DNA from: Collybiopsis luxurians FD-317 M1
Taxonomy: Eukaryota; Basidiomycota; Agaricomycetes; Agaricales; Omphalotaceae
Length of the DNA: 64,000 nt
Assembly (NCBI GenBank): GCA_000827265.1
Contig: KN834839.1
Span: 83,765 to 147,764 of the forward strand
Reading direction: 5' to 3'
Part shown: piece by piece, positions 35,476-48,867 of the stretch
How positions within the stretch are numbered: the first letter of the stretch is position 1
Layout: the number at the start of each line of letters is the position of its first letter
Notes under the pieces: generated by a model
What the model was told of the DNA's origin: nothing
Database searches by the model: none
What the model saw: only the letters and a program-made list of their open reading frames with translations
Translations under genes and position numbers: made by a program

Positions 35476-36946
35476 CGTCACGTAATAATTTGAGCCTTTT
35501 TCGATGAGTTGTTCGAACTGACATGAACCAACTACCCCGCCAATTGATTATCCTTATTCTATTCCTCGAGCCGCTGTAAAGATAAACATATGAATGTTCG
35601 ATGCTCCACCAGATCGTTAGCTTCAAACGAAAACGGGAAACGGAAACGAAAAACGAAAACGAAAGAAAGGAATGAATGCGTTCAAAGACACAATCCGTAC
35701 TCGACGCTCCCGCATTCGCGTTTAGGTCTTAAAGTGAGTTCAATGGATGGATCGCGCGCGCGTCGACATTCACAACCCCGAAAAGTAGGGGCGGGAAGAG
35801 GTTCATGGAGAGATTTAGGATAAAGGGAGGAAGATGAGTGGTGAGTGAGCGGTACCGACGTAGCACCTAGCACCTGTCGAAAGTAGTTGTTAGAATTTAG
35901 GTACGTGTTGTTCTCCTCAGGAATAGACTCGAACAGCTGGACTTGAGGGGTTCTTGATCGTCGAATGTCGCGGCAAAGAAACTTCTGTGAGCGTTGAGCG
36001 CTGAGCGCTCATGTACCCTAGGTACAAAGTCAGAGAAGACGTAGGGGAATACACACCCTCTGTTCGGTTGCCTCTCACGAAGCCAAACTTGAACAGGCAA
36101 GGATAGGTACCACCTACACCTATTTCACACCCCTCCTGCCAATATTTTGCTGATGACGATGATCGTCAATGATGTTTTAGAGTGATAAGTGTTTTACCAC
36201 CCCTGCGACAGCCCCTACGTAAGGAACTGAAAAGCAAAGTACAGCCAGGAAGCAAATATTGGGCGAGGAGTGGTTGAGAGGTTTACAGCGTACAGCCTTA
36301 CTCTATGTTTCTCGAACCGACAGCACTAGTCTACTATAGGCGTAGAGACTGTTGTAAGTTTACAACGATAATAACGGCACTTTACTTGATCCCGTGGTAC
36401 AATTTCAGTGAGAATCGAATCGCACGTAGTAAGACAATATGACCATTGTAGGCTCCGTGGGTTGTATAGGCGCACGCATTATGAACGGAACCTGCCGTTG
36501 AGTCAGTATGAGTTGTGCGGTGCGCTGTGCGCAGCACGGGATATGCCCGCCCAATCATAGTGGCCCATGCGATGAGTCATATCGTCGGGAGTCGGGATAA
36601 AGCTTAAAGGTTGAGGCTCGTGATTTAAATATTACCTTGTTTGGCCGACGCAGTCTCGGTTCTCGTCCGAAAGTCTTGCTGCTTGAAGGTCGGAATTGAA
36701 GGAGGAGCATTGAAACGAATGGACTGTTAATACCGAAAGTGGCAAGACCGTCTGGGTTGGATCATTCATGCCGTCTTACATCATGATGAACGGAGTGAGT
36801 CGAACCAGCAGCAAGAAATGAACGGAAGCACTGAAGCACTGCCACATCGAGATCCGACAATCATCAACCGATCGAGTCATTATTCCCACGGGTATAATAA
36901 TAATATAATGGCAAAATACAAAACTCGTGCGGTTTGACAAACAGCC
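35476..36946. other. Intergenic region upstream of 36.9-kb gene
   Basis: No gene supported. A short A/G-rich run (AAACGGAAACGAAAAACGAA, near 35637) and scattered palindromic hexamers are present. The right end contains an AT-rich stretch (ATAATAATAATATAATGG, near 36895) in promoter position for the next gene. Confidence 0.4.
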
Positions 36947-37672
36947 ATGTCTTTCGACAGTCACACCTCTCGCAAACGAACCACTTCTTTTTGCTGTACC
37001 ACCACCACCAACACTCGTCCAGCCAAAGCACCGAGGACTTCAAACATGAGTTCTTTGCGTAGAACAGAGTCTTTCTTGTGCTTGTCTGATATGCAGAACA
37101 GCTGCAACAAGTCTCATCCACCGACCGCCACTGCCTCCGTTCGTCGTAGTTCTAAATCAGAGAGGGACAGGCGGAAAAGCATCATCGATTTTGCTGTTTC
37201 TACCACTGCAGCAAAACCTTCTCCACCGGTACCCTGCGCCACTCCCACCCCCCAACGCTCCACTCCCACATCCTCATCCAAGCAGTACCCAAACTGCTCC
37301 ACATACCGCAGTTCCTCTCCCCTCTCACCCAATCCCAATCGCACAGTCCTCCCCGGCAGACCCATTTTCCCCCGATCAAAACAAGAACCCGATCTTTATC
37401 GCCAGGCTATCATCGCTCGCATGCGATGTTCACCCGAGGGTCAAAGAATTCTCCACATGGGTCCCAAACTCGCCCTATCCATCATGTCTGCCACAAGGGA
37501 GCTTGAGAGGCTCGTTGCCGCTCAGGGGGAGAGGGAGGATAACGATGTGGTCATGGCAGATGCCACCGCACCTACGATGAGTGCGTCCTGGGTTGTAGTG
37601 CCACCTGCTGTGCCTGAAAGTCGGCGTTCGTGTCATTATCAAGATTGGGAGATGGTCAATTGCGGTGCCTAA
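36947..37672 (+). CDS. Hypothetical protein, Ser/Thr/Pro-rich, single exon
   Basis: An intronless ORF of 241 codons, not recognised. The N-terminal third is basic and Ser/Thr-rich (SHTSRKRTTS, TNTRPAKAPRT, SSKSERDRRKSIIDFAV), the middle is Pro/Ser-rich, and the C-terminal third is ordered-looking: QAIIARMRCSPEGQRILHMG, a helix ELERLVAAQ, and a final YQDWEMVNCGA. The ATG at 36947 comes soon after an AT-rich promoter-like stretch. The mix of a disordered basic N-part and a helical C-part is common in small fungal regulatory proteins, but no function is claimed. The overlapping frames in this region are judged to be shadows because only this one spans the whole length. Confidence 0.7.
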   Translation: MSFDSHTSRKRTTSFCCTTTTNTRPAKAPRTSNMSSLRRTESFLCLSDMQNSCNKSHPPTATASVRRSSKSERDRRKSIIDFAVSTTAAKPSPPVPCATPTPQRSTPTSSSKQYPNCSTYRSSSPLSPNPNRTVLPGRPIFPRSKQEPDLYRQAIIARMRCSPEGQRILHMGPKLALSIMSATRELERLVAAQGEREDNDVVMADATAPTMSASWVVVPPAVPESRRSCHYQDWEMVNCGA

Positions 37673-40600
37673 ACCGCAAATCCCCTCATGCCACCGAATG
37701 GGCCCCCTGTTTTTTTGTTTCGACTAACTTATTCAAAGTCAACTTCTTCCGCCTCTCCTACCTCCTTTTCTCAGTCAATCCGAAACCCACCGATATCGAC
37801 CATTCGATTGACGGACACGATCACCGTGATTCTCTTTCATTCCGCGGACAAATCTTCTCACCTCTACCCACCTGCCCAGCCCCTCGGTCTATTATCGCCA
37901 TGTCCTCCTGTCCACACTCCTTCGCATCGCATCGCGTTGCCTAGTGCTACCGAAGTCGGCTATGCCGCGGTCATTCGATCTGACAAGAGCACGTAGCTCT
38001 ATCCGAGTCGTGGTCTCAGGGTATACATGGGATCGCAACCAACGCCCGCAGTACCATTGACGTAGTACATGCGGCGGGCGGAAGGTCGGGAGCTACACGT
38101 CATCGATTGCTCTGGAATTTCTTTGTTCCTCTCCTTGGGACGCTATGTTTGTGTGTCTGTACTTTTTCTTCTTTCTTTTGGGTTTTAGTTTGCTTTCTTC
38201 CTTCACGGGGCAGTTCGTTGCGACGAACTTGAGCTGAGCTTGCTCGAGCTCTCCAATGATCCACCTCCGTGTACCTTCAGTTCATCTCATCTCATCTCAC
38301 CATATCTTACATCTGATTCACATCACATAACGGTTTGCCTTACATATACGGATTCTCACTTCTCATTTCTACTTTTTGCTCCTACGTTACGAATCATTGT
38401 TTTACGAACCCCAGTTACGATCAAACAAAATCAAAGCTTATAATTGTACCAGTATCCTTTTACCTCTACCTTTACGTCTATATTCTATATGTCTACATAC
38501 GCTATGTATATCATCTTTTACTGTAGAACTTGTATTGAATGAACATCGGATGTGTGGAGTGTTTGGAATGTTTATCTGCCTGAATGTGAGCGCCCGCGGT
38601 GGACGTGTCAATGAGAGATAGAGATGGAAAGATGGAGATTGAATATTGGAGATTGAATATTGGAGATTGAAGATGCGGAAGAGTTGATGAGCTTATACCG
38701 GATAGTATTGGATTGGAAGATAAAGATAAAGGTGTACCAGGTCAACACGTATGTGTTTGTGTATTCAATCTGTATCTCGGCCATCTATCCATCTGAATCA
38801 TGAACATGATGCTTACCTTTGAAAGTTCCCCATCTGGAACCATTTACCTCTATAAGTAGTTTCGGAGGTGTTCCAGTAGATGTACATGTCCCGCGGCGGT
38901 TGATGTGGCTGATCAATTTCGACATAAGTATTTAAATGTTCTCAATGGTGTTGATGTTTTCCATGTTTTCAATGCTGATCAATGATCATCACTCCACCAC
39001 CATCATCATTCAATATTCATGATTGAAGACTTGAAAATTCAAGTCCGTCCATGGTATATGTATTCGTTGCTAGCTGGAGTCGCAGGTGTTTATGTCGGCG
39101 GAGGTGGTCGTAGGCTGGATACAAGATGGGCAAAGGGATGGTAAAGATGCGTGATGCTAGATACTACGGTTGCTACTTCCTCAAAAGGTTACCTTCGAGT
39201 ACCGGCGGAAGCGTTGAGTGTCTGAAGGGCGAATGACGAAAGCTGAAACCTTGGACTCCTTTGCAGAGTTCAGATTGTCGAGGATCAACGCTCAAGGACT
39301 GAGATCTAGGTGAATTCGCTTTGATTCCCTCCCCTTCTGTGCTTAGCTACAATCCCGCCCCTTCACCGCCCTTCCCGTCCACTGCGGTGCCCGCGTCAGC
39401 CTGAGACTCTCTTCTGCTTTGCAGTTAGTAATAAGTTGACCGCATTTAACGAGTGAAGCATCACACAAGTCACTATGAAATGCGTTGAGCTGTGAGCGTG
39501 CCGAACGGACATCTGAGTCATTGCTTGCACAGACCGTACTCCAACTTAGCATCTTGCACATTATCCCGATACTGCATAGCACGGTGGCTTCAACGCCGTT
39601 CAAGACGTCTACTCGGACATAGCAATGGAAGGACGGATGTATGTAGTACGGACTTATCTATAGCGTATGTAGGCCATACATAGTATAGACTCGGAGTAGT
39701 ACACTTGTCTTGTCATTTTATGTCCGATTTATGACCTGTATGTAATATGATCTATCATCCGAGCCCCGCGTAGGTTAAGTTGCCTCCTAGCTCCCTATCA
39801 ATACTCTATGTCATACTGATCTCGAGGGGGCGTATGACCCTGACTCTAGCTCTGGTTCTGGGTTTAGTAGCATATAACTGTATGATCTACGTCTAGCATT
39901 AATTCCGTCTCCCTCGACCATGGTTGCCGCTCTCCTTCCGATGTACTAGATCTTTGAGAAATACGGACATGGTGGCTCACATAGTCTGCCCTATGGTGGC
40001 GCACGTTGAACGTTATTCAAGGCGTCAACTCGGATGTAGGATGCACAGACGGACGCACTAATCTGCGCATGCCGCACACTTATCTTGTCATATCATGTCC
40101 TTCGTGCCTCATCAAGTTAGCAAGTTGTCTGTCCTTGACTGTTCGAAACTCGAAGCTGCTCTCTATCAATAATAATAAATAATATATACACGGCGCCGCA
40201 GGAAATTCCATCAATGTCATGACATCGAGGATTTATCTAGATGGTCGACGACAATGCATATACCCATAATCTATATCTCGATTCATCCTGTCCCTCTGGT
40301 CCGTGATCGTCTTTGGTTTCTTCAAAAGCTGTAGACGCAGATGGTCTGAGTATCGATCCGCTACTTAAAGGTACATACATATACATGCAAGTACACTCAA
40401 ACTATGCCTCAGGCCTCTGGGCACTGCTTCACAACTCAAGGCTCGACCACAGAGTTTCAGCACTCATCGGTAACTCAATTTTTAACAGTTGAAAGAGCAA
40501 ATATTGTGTCAGTTGACCAAGTTAAAGTTACAAGGAGTGCTAGAAGTACTTGAAGATCCGGGGTGATCGATGATTGCATGGATTCATCTCTATTGTAGTA

Positions 40601-41140
40601 TCGTTGGCCAGTGCTCAGATTATGTACAAGAATCGGCTGTACATGTCATATGCAGTGGTCACTGGTTAGTGACTGTTCAAGTAAATGTAAGAGTATTATG
40701 TCTCCCTAAGAGGGACGCGACTGCTCAATTTCCTTGAGGGGTCAGCCAGTTATTATTGGGATATTTGTTGTGTAATGTGCCAGTTCGGTAGTTACTTATT
40801 CCGTCGACTGTCGCTGCACAGCTGCACTCCAAGAATCATATCAGTTTTGTCTTATATAGATATGAGACTCTTGTGCATCTGCTGAGGGTTCCCTGCCTAT
40901 CTGAATTGACCTTGACCTTCCCTTTTCAAGCCTGTGCAGGGTATTATATTTGCTGAGGAGTGAGCTTAGGCTGTTAGTGACCCTAGCTGAGGGGAAGGGG
41001 CAAGTGCAAATGAATGGTAACAGCAAAAATGATCAACCAAAGGTTGCAATTGCAGATGCTAGTGACCCATTTGTTATTCCTCCAGAGCTTGTCAGGAGCC
41101 ATTCTTGTTTCAAGAAATTACCAGTAAATAAATAATTAAT
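37673..41140. other. Long gene-free stretch
   Basis: I see no convincing gene over 3.4 kb. The first about 900 bases are T/C-rich and include a CTCATCTCATCTCATCTCA run (about 38282). Short direct repeats (ATTGGAGATTGAA) occur at about 38630-38670. A diverged direct repeat pair is at about 39570-39730 and 39990-40115. CpG is normal up to about 40 kb and then falls sharply. Confidence 0.4.
39570..40115. repeat. Diverged direct repeat pair
   Basis: The block around 39575-39730 (GGTGGCTTCAACGCCGTTCAAG..., ...CTTGTCTTGTCATTTTATGTCC) is recognisable again, with substitutions, at about 39990-40115 (GGTGGCGCACGTTGAACG..., ...CTTATCTTGTCATATCATGTCC). Non-coding relics of one repeated element. Confidence 0.5.
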
Positions 41141-44100
41141 TATTAGAAATATTTTCAGAGAGTAAAAATCTCTAGAGAGCTCTCTGATAAGATAAGGTAG
41201 GAGAATTAAGATTATTCTTCTTACTCATAGAGCTCAGGTCATACTAAAATGAGTCAGAATGACTCTAGATGAATTGGCTTGACTCAAAATGAGTCATGGA
41301 TACTATAAAAGGCTAATGAAGCTTTTGAAAATTTTAGGTGGAGTCAACTAGAGTCAATTGGAGTCATTATGAGTCAAATTGCTTCAATAGGAAGTAATAT
41401 AATTTTTGTAATATAAATACTTGGGGATTTTTAGCCTTGAATCCAAGCACCCCACTCTTTACCTACTACCAAATATAAAAGTTTACCTTACACTTACTTT
41501 CTAAGAGCTTTGTGCAAGCTGTATCAGTCAATCCAGTTGTGCAAGTTGGTTAGATTTAAGTACTAAAGTCAAAGTCCAAGTCAAGTTCTATTGTTTAAGC
41601 TAGCTAGACCCACTGAGAAGCTAGTAGTTTGAGCCTGTCAAGTTTATTATAGTCTAAGCAAGCTAGTCCCAGGGTGGTCAGTTGTTTCAGGCTTACAATT
41701 ACCAGTTTTCCAAAAGTTATATATTAAAGAAAGTCCACCAAGTCAAGTTACTGACACCAAATACTAGTACTGACTGGTCTACAGCTTACTAGTACTGAAT
41801 TACACCTACTGGTTACTTTAAAGGCCAAACAAACTCACAGTCCTAGTTAGTGCCTTGCATCTTTATGAAACTGCCTCTAATGCACCTGCCTAACTGAACC
41901 CAGGTAGTTTTTATTAAACACACTGATTCCTGTCAACCTCCAGTGCAGGAGTCTACAGAAGTCAATATGGCACAGGATTGGTGAGTGAGCTCTCAATGAA
42001 CTCTTCAAGTATTTACATTACTCTCTTTCCTCCTCAATTTCATCTTGACAGTGCAGGGCTTTCACAGTGTCAAAATAATGGGATTTGCAATGCTGTAATT
42101 CATCACAGCTAGAAGTGGGAAAATTAAATTGCACTATGAATAGAGTGGTGGATGTATTCTGTGTTGCCAATAATAAGTGTGATCTGAGCTAGTAATGAGC
42201 AAAGAATCCACTTTTAGCCCAATCAGATCAGACTGAAAGGTATAGTATGCAAGTAAGGAGGTTGTCAAAGGTTCCCTTGCATATAATCAAATAGTGGAAC
42301 ACAGTTAGAGAGAAGAAAAAGGGTTATGTAGACTATGTTGGCCAATGTTGTTGAACACAATGGATACAGAAGAAATGGAAGTGGGGGGGGTAAGGTCAAT
42401 GAGTTTGACTACCAGTCTTACTCAGTTGGTGTCATTGAAGCAACTGAGCACCACAAGCTTAGCCAGCTATACTGGAGTTCACTTGTCTTCAAGCTTATTA
42501 GGTGTGTTCCCAAGGTCACTTGGAATAAGGAAGCTTATATGGTGCAATCTGCAGGTCACTTTGCAGGCTTTTACACACTCTACTTTGTTTCAAGTGGGCT
42601 TAGTGTATTCAGACTGTCTTTGCCAAAGCTTAAACAAGTCACTGACTATTCAACCTATGCCTTCATATACTAGAGCCTGGGCAGTATATGCTGGGGAGGT
42701 GAGGTCCGTATGAGGTTCACCCTATATCCAGTCCCTCTCCTCAAGATATGTCAATGACTTCACAGTCTAGTTTCTGGGAGTTTCAAATGGAAATTCCTAT
42801 TCAACTGAGTCCAGTGGTCAATGTGAGCAATTATAGCTATTAATGGCTAAGATGCTTTAACCCCATTGATAATCTTGCCACTCTAGCAAATTGAGATAGG
42901 CTCATATCCAAAATTGAGATTCATGCTATCTACTATTACACCTTTTATACTGTACAGTATCCCAGCTTTCCTGAATATTATTAATACACATACATCCCAA
43001 AGTATTTCTATTTCTATGGATTTGTTTGAATAAATCTTGTAGAACCTTCTTTTGGTTTCAGTGAGTTACCATTTTTGGTTTGCTGAAGTATCATTAAGCC
43101 AGAGGCTAAAGGTTCATTCTGCTTCCACCTGTTCCACAGTCCTCTGTTGGCCTATCAGGCTTCTGCAATTTCTCATTGACTCAAGTCATGTCCAATTTTT
43201 ATCAGGAGCCCAGCAAGCCAAGTAATTATCTCCAATAATAATATTTGTGTTTCCTGGCCAGTAGATCTCTTTACACCTGTACCATGCTTCAACAGCTATT
43301 ATTAGTACCACCAAGACAGTCCAGACTTTCAGTTGTTGAGTTTTGCCTCAATGATATCACCTGTGTGTTGTGTCACAGAACAAAGTCAGTGAAGCCTCCT
43401 ATGACTTCCATGTGATTGTTTGTCCTTATCCTATCAACACCGTAGAAGCAGACTGAGTCAATGGGGCCTTGTCAATCAAGACTTCATTGAACACATTCCC
43501 TTTGTTGACATACTTCGTTACTCAGTCATCATAATGTAGCATGAGCTCTTTGTTTATCCCTTATGAATAGAAGTCCTTCGACAACCTAGGCCATATTGTG
43601 TTCATGAGATTTTAATAGGCTTTGTCAACTGTGACCCATCAGTCACTGACACTTCCTCACAAGCCACTCAGGACTTATAGTATAGGTGGTACAATAGGCC
43701 TCTCCAGATTTGACTGACAGCTTTGGGCTCACTACAGTCCTCAATATACCACATAATTGAACATATAAAACACAGGATCAAGTGTTTTGTTTAGATTTGA
43801 ACCATAGCTCAAAAATTGGCTTATCACTGAGTTGAATATGAACTGAAAGGAAGAGAGCAGAGAACAGATATTGGAACTTGTTGAGATTTTTGAAAACAGT
43901 AAGGTATTTGCATCTCTTATTAACTCCATCCATGTATCTATGAGCAATGCTACTTGACATGTTAGTGGGCTAATGCCAATGTGTGGCAGTACTTGTGCCC
44001 TTTTCAGCTTTTAAGTTTTCTGGATCATTGAATGTAATGGATACTAAATTGCAGAATTTAGACCAATTCAAAATCACTGAGGCAGCAGTTCAGTTCCTGA

Positions 44101-45226
44101 ATTTGGTCTGAATCTGGACCTGAACCTCAGGTTTGGATCTGGTAGGGTGCCATGAACAATTCCCAGCCCTGTCAATAACATTGTCATTCACAATGGTCTC
44201 CCAGAGGCTCATTATTAAAATTGACTCTATGTCAAAAAAAATTAACAATTAAAAATTAATACTTAGCATGTTATCAATAAAGGTGATTGAATACTTCCAA
44301 ACTTTGACTGCTGGTGCATTAGAATTTGTACCATAATTTAGTCCAAGATGGATGAGAGAGCCCACTGATCTCTGAGCAAACATGTTGAAGACTTGCATCA
44401 GAAAGTTTTTGATAGATAATCACTGACTTGCTATAGCAAGCTTTTTTTATTAATATTTTTGTCCTGAGCTTGTCCAACACCAAATATATTAGGTTACATT
44501 CATCCTAATTACTGTGAACTTCAAAATTAGGATTTATTTTGGTCAGAATAAGTCTGGGGCATGGAATGATTTCCTGTCTATTTATAGCACATGCTGTATT
44601 GATAGTAGTCAAATATAGAATATGAACATAAGTTGTCCCAGCTGTGGCAGTACAATGGGACATAAATGTGCCATTTGGTCCAGAGTGGGTGCATGGAATG
44701 TAATGAAATACCGTGTTTGTGTGGTGGTGAAATCCATGCCTGATCCTTTACAGGCAATTTTATATTAATGGTGTGATATTGATGACAGAAAATAATATAG
44801 TCAAGCTGTGATCATAATTAAACTACAAACCATTTTGAGTTTAGACTAAGCCGGGAGGCAGTGGCATTTGAGTCACCAGATACTCATAGGTGCCACTGTG
44901 CAGGGCACAAGTAGCTGCCATGCAGCAGCATTGGCCCATTACCAATGGCAGGGCATCAAGTAATTGCAATCTAGCAAGCTCTGAACAGGTGGTTCTGAAA
45001 ATTAATAGGAGGATTAAGGTTTTGTTTTGACACTGCTTCAGCTCAGCCATCTTGAAAAATTTTCACAAGTCTTCCTTGACACCAGCAGTACTTCTGGACA
45101 CTGGTACAGTCCCATTATAGATTTGAATTCAGTTAGTTCCTTATTAATATCTGATAGCAGTATGGGCGTTACTTCCTGCCTACAAATTCTTGCTGTTAAT
45201 TCTCTATCCCTCTGTTTCCTCCAATC
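41141..45226. other. CpG-depleted gene-free region
   Basis: About 4 kb with no supported gene and extreme scarcity of CpG: reading 41161-42660 I find none. TG and CA dinucleotides are common. GAGTCA/TGACTC motifs recur at 41240-41375, followed by a TATAAATACTTGGGG block (about 41421) that could be the promoter part of an old LTR. A frame near 43470 (DFIEHIP) faintly recalls retroelement integrase, too weak to call. Most likely heavily mutated transposon remains. Confidence 0.55.
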
Positions 45227-46853
45227 ATGTCCCAGCTAAGCCCAGCAGGTGTTCAAGTTCAATTGTGAGGAATTTGCTATCCTCTAAAGCTCCAAGATGA
45301 CAGAGGCTGAATGACCCTATCTTGTTGTATATAGGAACTGGGGATACCATTATGTTGGACTTGTTCAATTTGGTAGGGCTATCCAGATTCCTTGTTGTTA
45401 TTCTAGGGTATCTGAAGGTCCTTTATCTACCAGTTATCTTGCTTTATGACTGGTTTTTCATGCTAGATCAAGAATTTGAACATTTCTGGCAGTCCAAATC
45501 ACCAAACCTCCCTTCAATACTCTTCTACATCAACTGTTATTTCAGCCTGTTTGGAGTTATTCCAACCCTTATTTTGTTTTTTTTGTCTGACCGAGCTGAT
45601 TCTAATGATGTGAGTCTCTCTGCCATACTTGGGGTTCAGAATAGCTATCAATTCTTCCCAGCCACAATTAGGGTATGACAATAGGTACGACTGCAAGTTG
45701 ACTGCAAGTTTTTCTGGGTCTGCATTCATTTTAACCATTCTGCAGCAGAAACCAAGATTTGTTGATCTACATTGAGATATACAGTATCATACTTCAGCTC
45801 AACATTTATGGTATGGTTTTAGTCTGTTCTGAGCTCTCATCACATAACTTGACTTATACTTTTTGACCTCCTTGATCAGTGTTGCTCATCATTAGAGTAG
45901 TGGCTTGGTATGAGAGAAGTAGGTGAATCCAGATTGTTCTAAGTGCTTTGGCCATGGTCGCAACCTGCATTAGGATAGTCAGTGCTTCATTTCTTCACCC
46001 ATTGATTACTATAAACTTTAAATGATCTGTCCAAAGATACAGCTAGTTCTGTTGGATCTGCAAGCTTTCACAAATATAAAACCATTATCAGCATCAAAAC
46101 AGGCAGACCATGTTTCAATATATACACCTTCCAGGTAGATGATCAATGCCTCTTGCTCCCTTAAATTAAAGCTAAAGTATCAAATGATTCTTAGGCTATG
46201 TGCGTAACATTTGCCTTATAGTATGCTGTTTTGGTTATGATTTCCATAGATCTGGTCAATATTCGGATCAGAGAAATTGTATTCTATCTTTCTATCTTAT
46301 TTTTAACTCTCTGGAAGTTATTCAGAATGATGAAAGATGGATACTCCATCTGTGAAGGTTTATCTGCTGTTCTCATGCAACATGGTGAGCCAAGATGTAG
46401 GTTTGCTTAATTGGGTAGCACCACTCATTATGCTGGACTATAGGTCTTTTGTATTTTGGAATCATGATTTTTGCAACTGTGGGAAGTGGACTGATATTTG
46501 CTGTGAGGCTAGTTTTCTCTTTTCTCCTTCAGCTCTGGACCTCTTTTCTATGCAGCTGGGACCAGTATATGTCTAAGAGAACCAAAAGTCCATTAAATGA
46601 TACTGACTGGTCATATTAAATCAGGAACTGACAAAATTGTTGTTCTCTATGTTCTGCACCATGTAAGTTATTATGCAATTTTCATTATAAAGCAGAGCCA
46701 TGAATGTGTTATCCTTTTCATTACAGTTTACCCACAGTAATGATGTTGTGTTTCATGCTTAATCTGAGAAGAGTTGATAAAAGAACTCGGTATCCATCAA
46801 TGCTGGCAACAGAGCTATCCGAGATTGCATTTGCACAGTCGGGACAACACTAG
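45227..46853 (+). CDS. DUF6533-like membrane protein, CpG-depleted copy A
   Basis: A predicted multi-helix membrane protein resembling the DUF6533 group of basidiomycetes. It starts MSQLSPAGVQVQ at 45227. After an intron it continues NWGYHYVGLVQF, then VILLYDWFFMLDQEFEHFW (the YDxxxxxDxE hallmark), SILFYINCYFSLFGVIPTLI, a segment IYIEIYSIILQLNIY, and the C-terminal MMLCFMLNLRRVDKR plus a TELSEIAFAQ motif before TAG at 46851-46853. Its partner copy B at 48.9 kb has the same plan. The junction between the helix ending ADSND and the following exon does not keep phase with the splice sites I can see. Either a small exon is missing from my model or the gene is damaged. It is almost CpG-free. Confidence 0.55.
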
Positions 46854-48867
46854 ACTCAGAATCCCCTTCATTCAAGTCGGCAGTGTTCATGCAGTACTCC
46901 TTGATCCTGTCAAGTTGCATAATAAGTTGCCATACTGTAGCACCTCTGCTCAAGACATATCTACTGGTTGTTATAGCCAACCATCTGTAATAGAAGCTGT
47001 TTCCAGCTGATTCCTGCTATCCCTGGTGTTAGACCCAAGCTCTTTTAGTAGATAGGCTGGTAGGATTGTGTATATAGATAGCATTTAATGGTAGATTTTT
47101 ACTGAATCTAGTTGTAGACATTCTCCGGGTCTAGGGGAAGAGGAACTACATATCCAACAAGCAATGACTGTGGTCAAGACAGATACACAGAGCTAGACTC
47201 AGGTATGCACATAGGACCAGAGCATTGGTGATAATCTGTAAGGGGAGCATTGACGAGTGTTCATATGTGTTTGGCTAATGCACTAGTCTTCCAAGTGTTC
47301 AGAAGTAAGAAAAGAAAAGAAATCCAGACAAAGATAAAAGAGAAATATTACAAAAGATGAGAGACAAGCAAGCAGATGAGAGAGCGCAGGTGATAGCAAT
47401 GTGAAGCTTCCCCTCGAAGCTTCACTTTATATACATACAAGGAACATTACCCACAAAAGTGTTAGTAAATACTGTATAGATCATTGTAAGGGGAAATAAT
47501 CAGAACAATAGCATGGATGGAAAGCGGTAAATAATGAATAGGGAAATAGACGTGTCATGTGGCAATCGGGTGGGAAGCTTGATGAGTGAGTCTTGGGTGC
47601 TAATTAGTCAAATCAGTATATGTGGCTGTGCTAGAGGAGGGAAGAATTAGATAAGAAGGGGGAAAGTGAAGGAAATAGGCTGGGCCATAACAACCGGACA
47701 AAACACTGGATTTGAAAGGGTGACATAATTATCAGGTGGCATTATGGTTCAATTTGGTGCAGGATTTCGGCAGGTAGCAATTGCTCAGTGGAAATGGATG
47801 AAATAAAACTCGACATCTTGAAAATTGTATTTTCCACAGGGGGTGCCAAAATCTCCAAAATCCTCAAAAATACTGACCTTCTAGTATCCCTCAGGAATTG
47901 AACATTCAACTTCCGAGGTTCAGGTCCAGTTCACAGGTTCAGAGACCTGCCGAATCCCAAGCTGGAGATTTAGCAACCTTCCAATTTACTCACATCGGTG
48001 CATTGCTGTCCATTACTGTCACTTGTATTCAAGAACTTAGAATACATGTGAGTTGTGGAGAACAAATTTCTACCAGTTTGCAATCTATGAATTTGATATT
48101 AATTAAGTGACTCCAAATTAAGCGGGAGGATCAAGATTTTAATTTGACACCGCATAAGCTCTAATTTGCAAGTGCTCCTCAATACAATTGGCACCCAAAT
48201 GAGGAAGGGAGGTCCTCCCGCATGCAGGTATAATTCTGAGTACAGCCGTTTGCGAAAATTTTTGCCCATCCGAGTTTCGTACTGGTGTTTGTATTTGATA
48301 TTGATCCGATATTTCTATTGAGCCTCACATTGTCTCATTTGTATGCCATGTTTCGTAGCATCCACCTTGAGAAAATGGATAATTTTGAAAGCTGCCTGTG
48401 CATAGGTGAAGTGAGGGCCTTGGGGGTTGCTCTGAGAAGCAACAATATCCTATCGCAACATGGCAAATTCACCGACGTAACATGATGCACTGGACGGAAT
48501 TGATGTGTGGCATCACAACTGACAGTCCCGGCAAACATCCGGAGTCCTGCTTTTGTGCAAAACAGCAACGTCAGGTTCTGTACTAGACATTTTGATGATG
48601 CATAACACTATTTTCGAAGGTTGGGTGCCCAAAGCAAAGGAATGAGAGACACAAACATCGAAATAAGTTTGAGTAATCAATTGATTATATTGGGGAGCCG
48701 GATCCAATTACAAACACCTCGAAGGGGCAAAACTTTTTGCCAACAGCTGTACGGATCGGAAATCCGTCAGTTGTCCTTATTAACATCTGACCATGATGCG
48801 TGTTTCGGAAACCCACCTTGACATCTTGTCGTCCTTACTTCTTCATCATCCCTCTACTTCTCGAATC
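46854..48867. other. Spacer between the two DUF6533-like copies
   Basis: No gene supported. The duplication that produced the two copies includes some 5' flank: about 45005-45045 resembles about 48118-48165. Copy B has roughly 500 extra bases between this block and its ATG. A perfect 10-bp inverted repeat (GTGAAGCTTC/GAAGCTTCAC) sits at about 47401-47425, followed by a TATATACATA box, and is preceded by a purine-rich stretch (about 47300-47400). Confidence 0.45.

Noticed and set aside
41240..41900. Possible LTR with GAGTCA repeats and TATA box
   Set aside because: No second copy, primer-binding site or target duplication could be found by eye; mentioned only as part of the decayed region.
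42335..42713. Two overlapping plus-strand ORFs of 112 and 122 codons
   Set aside because: CpG-free low-constraint DNA with no domain; the frames overlap and neither is protein-like.
43300..43720. Possible retroelement integrase trace (DFIEHIP)
   Set aside because: Only a few residues match and the frame is broken at once; cannot be told from chance in this AT-rich DNA.
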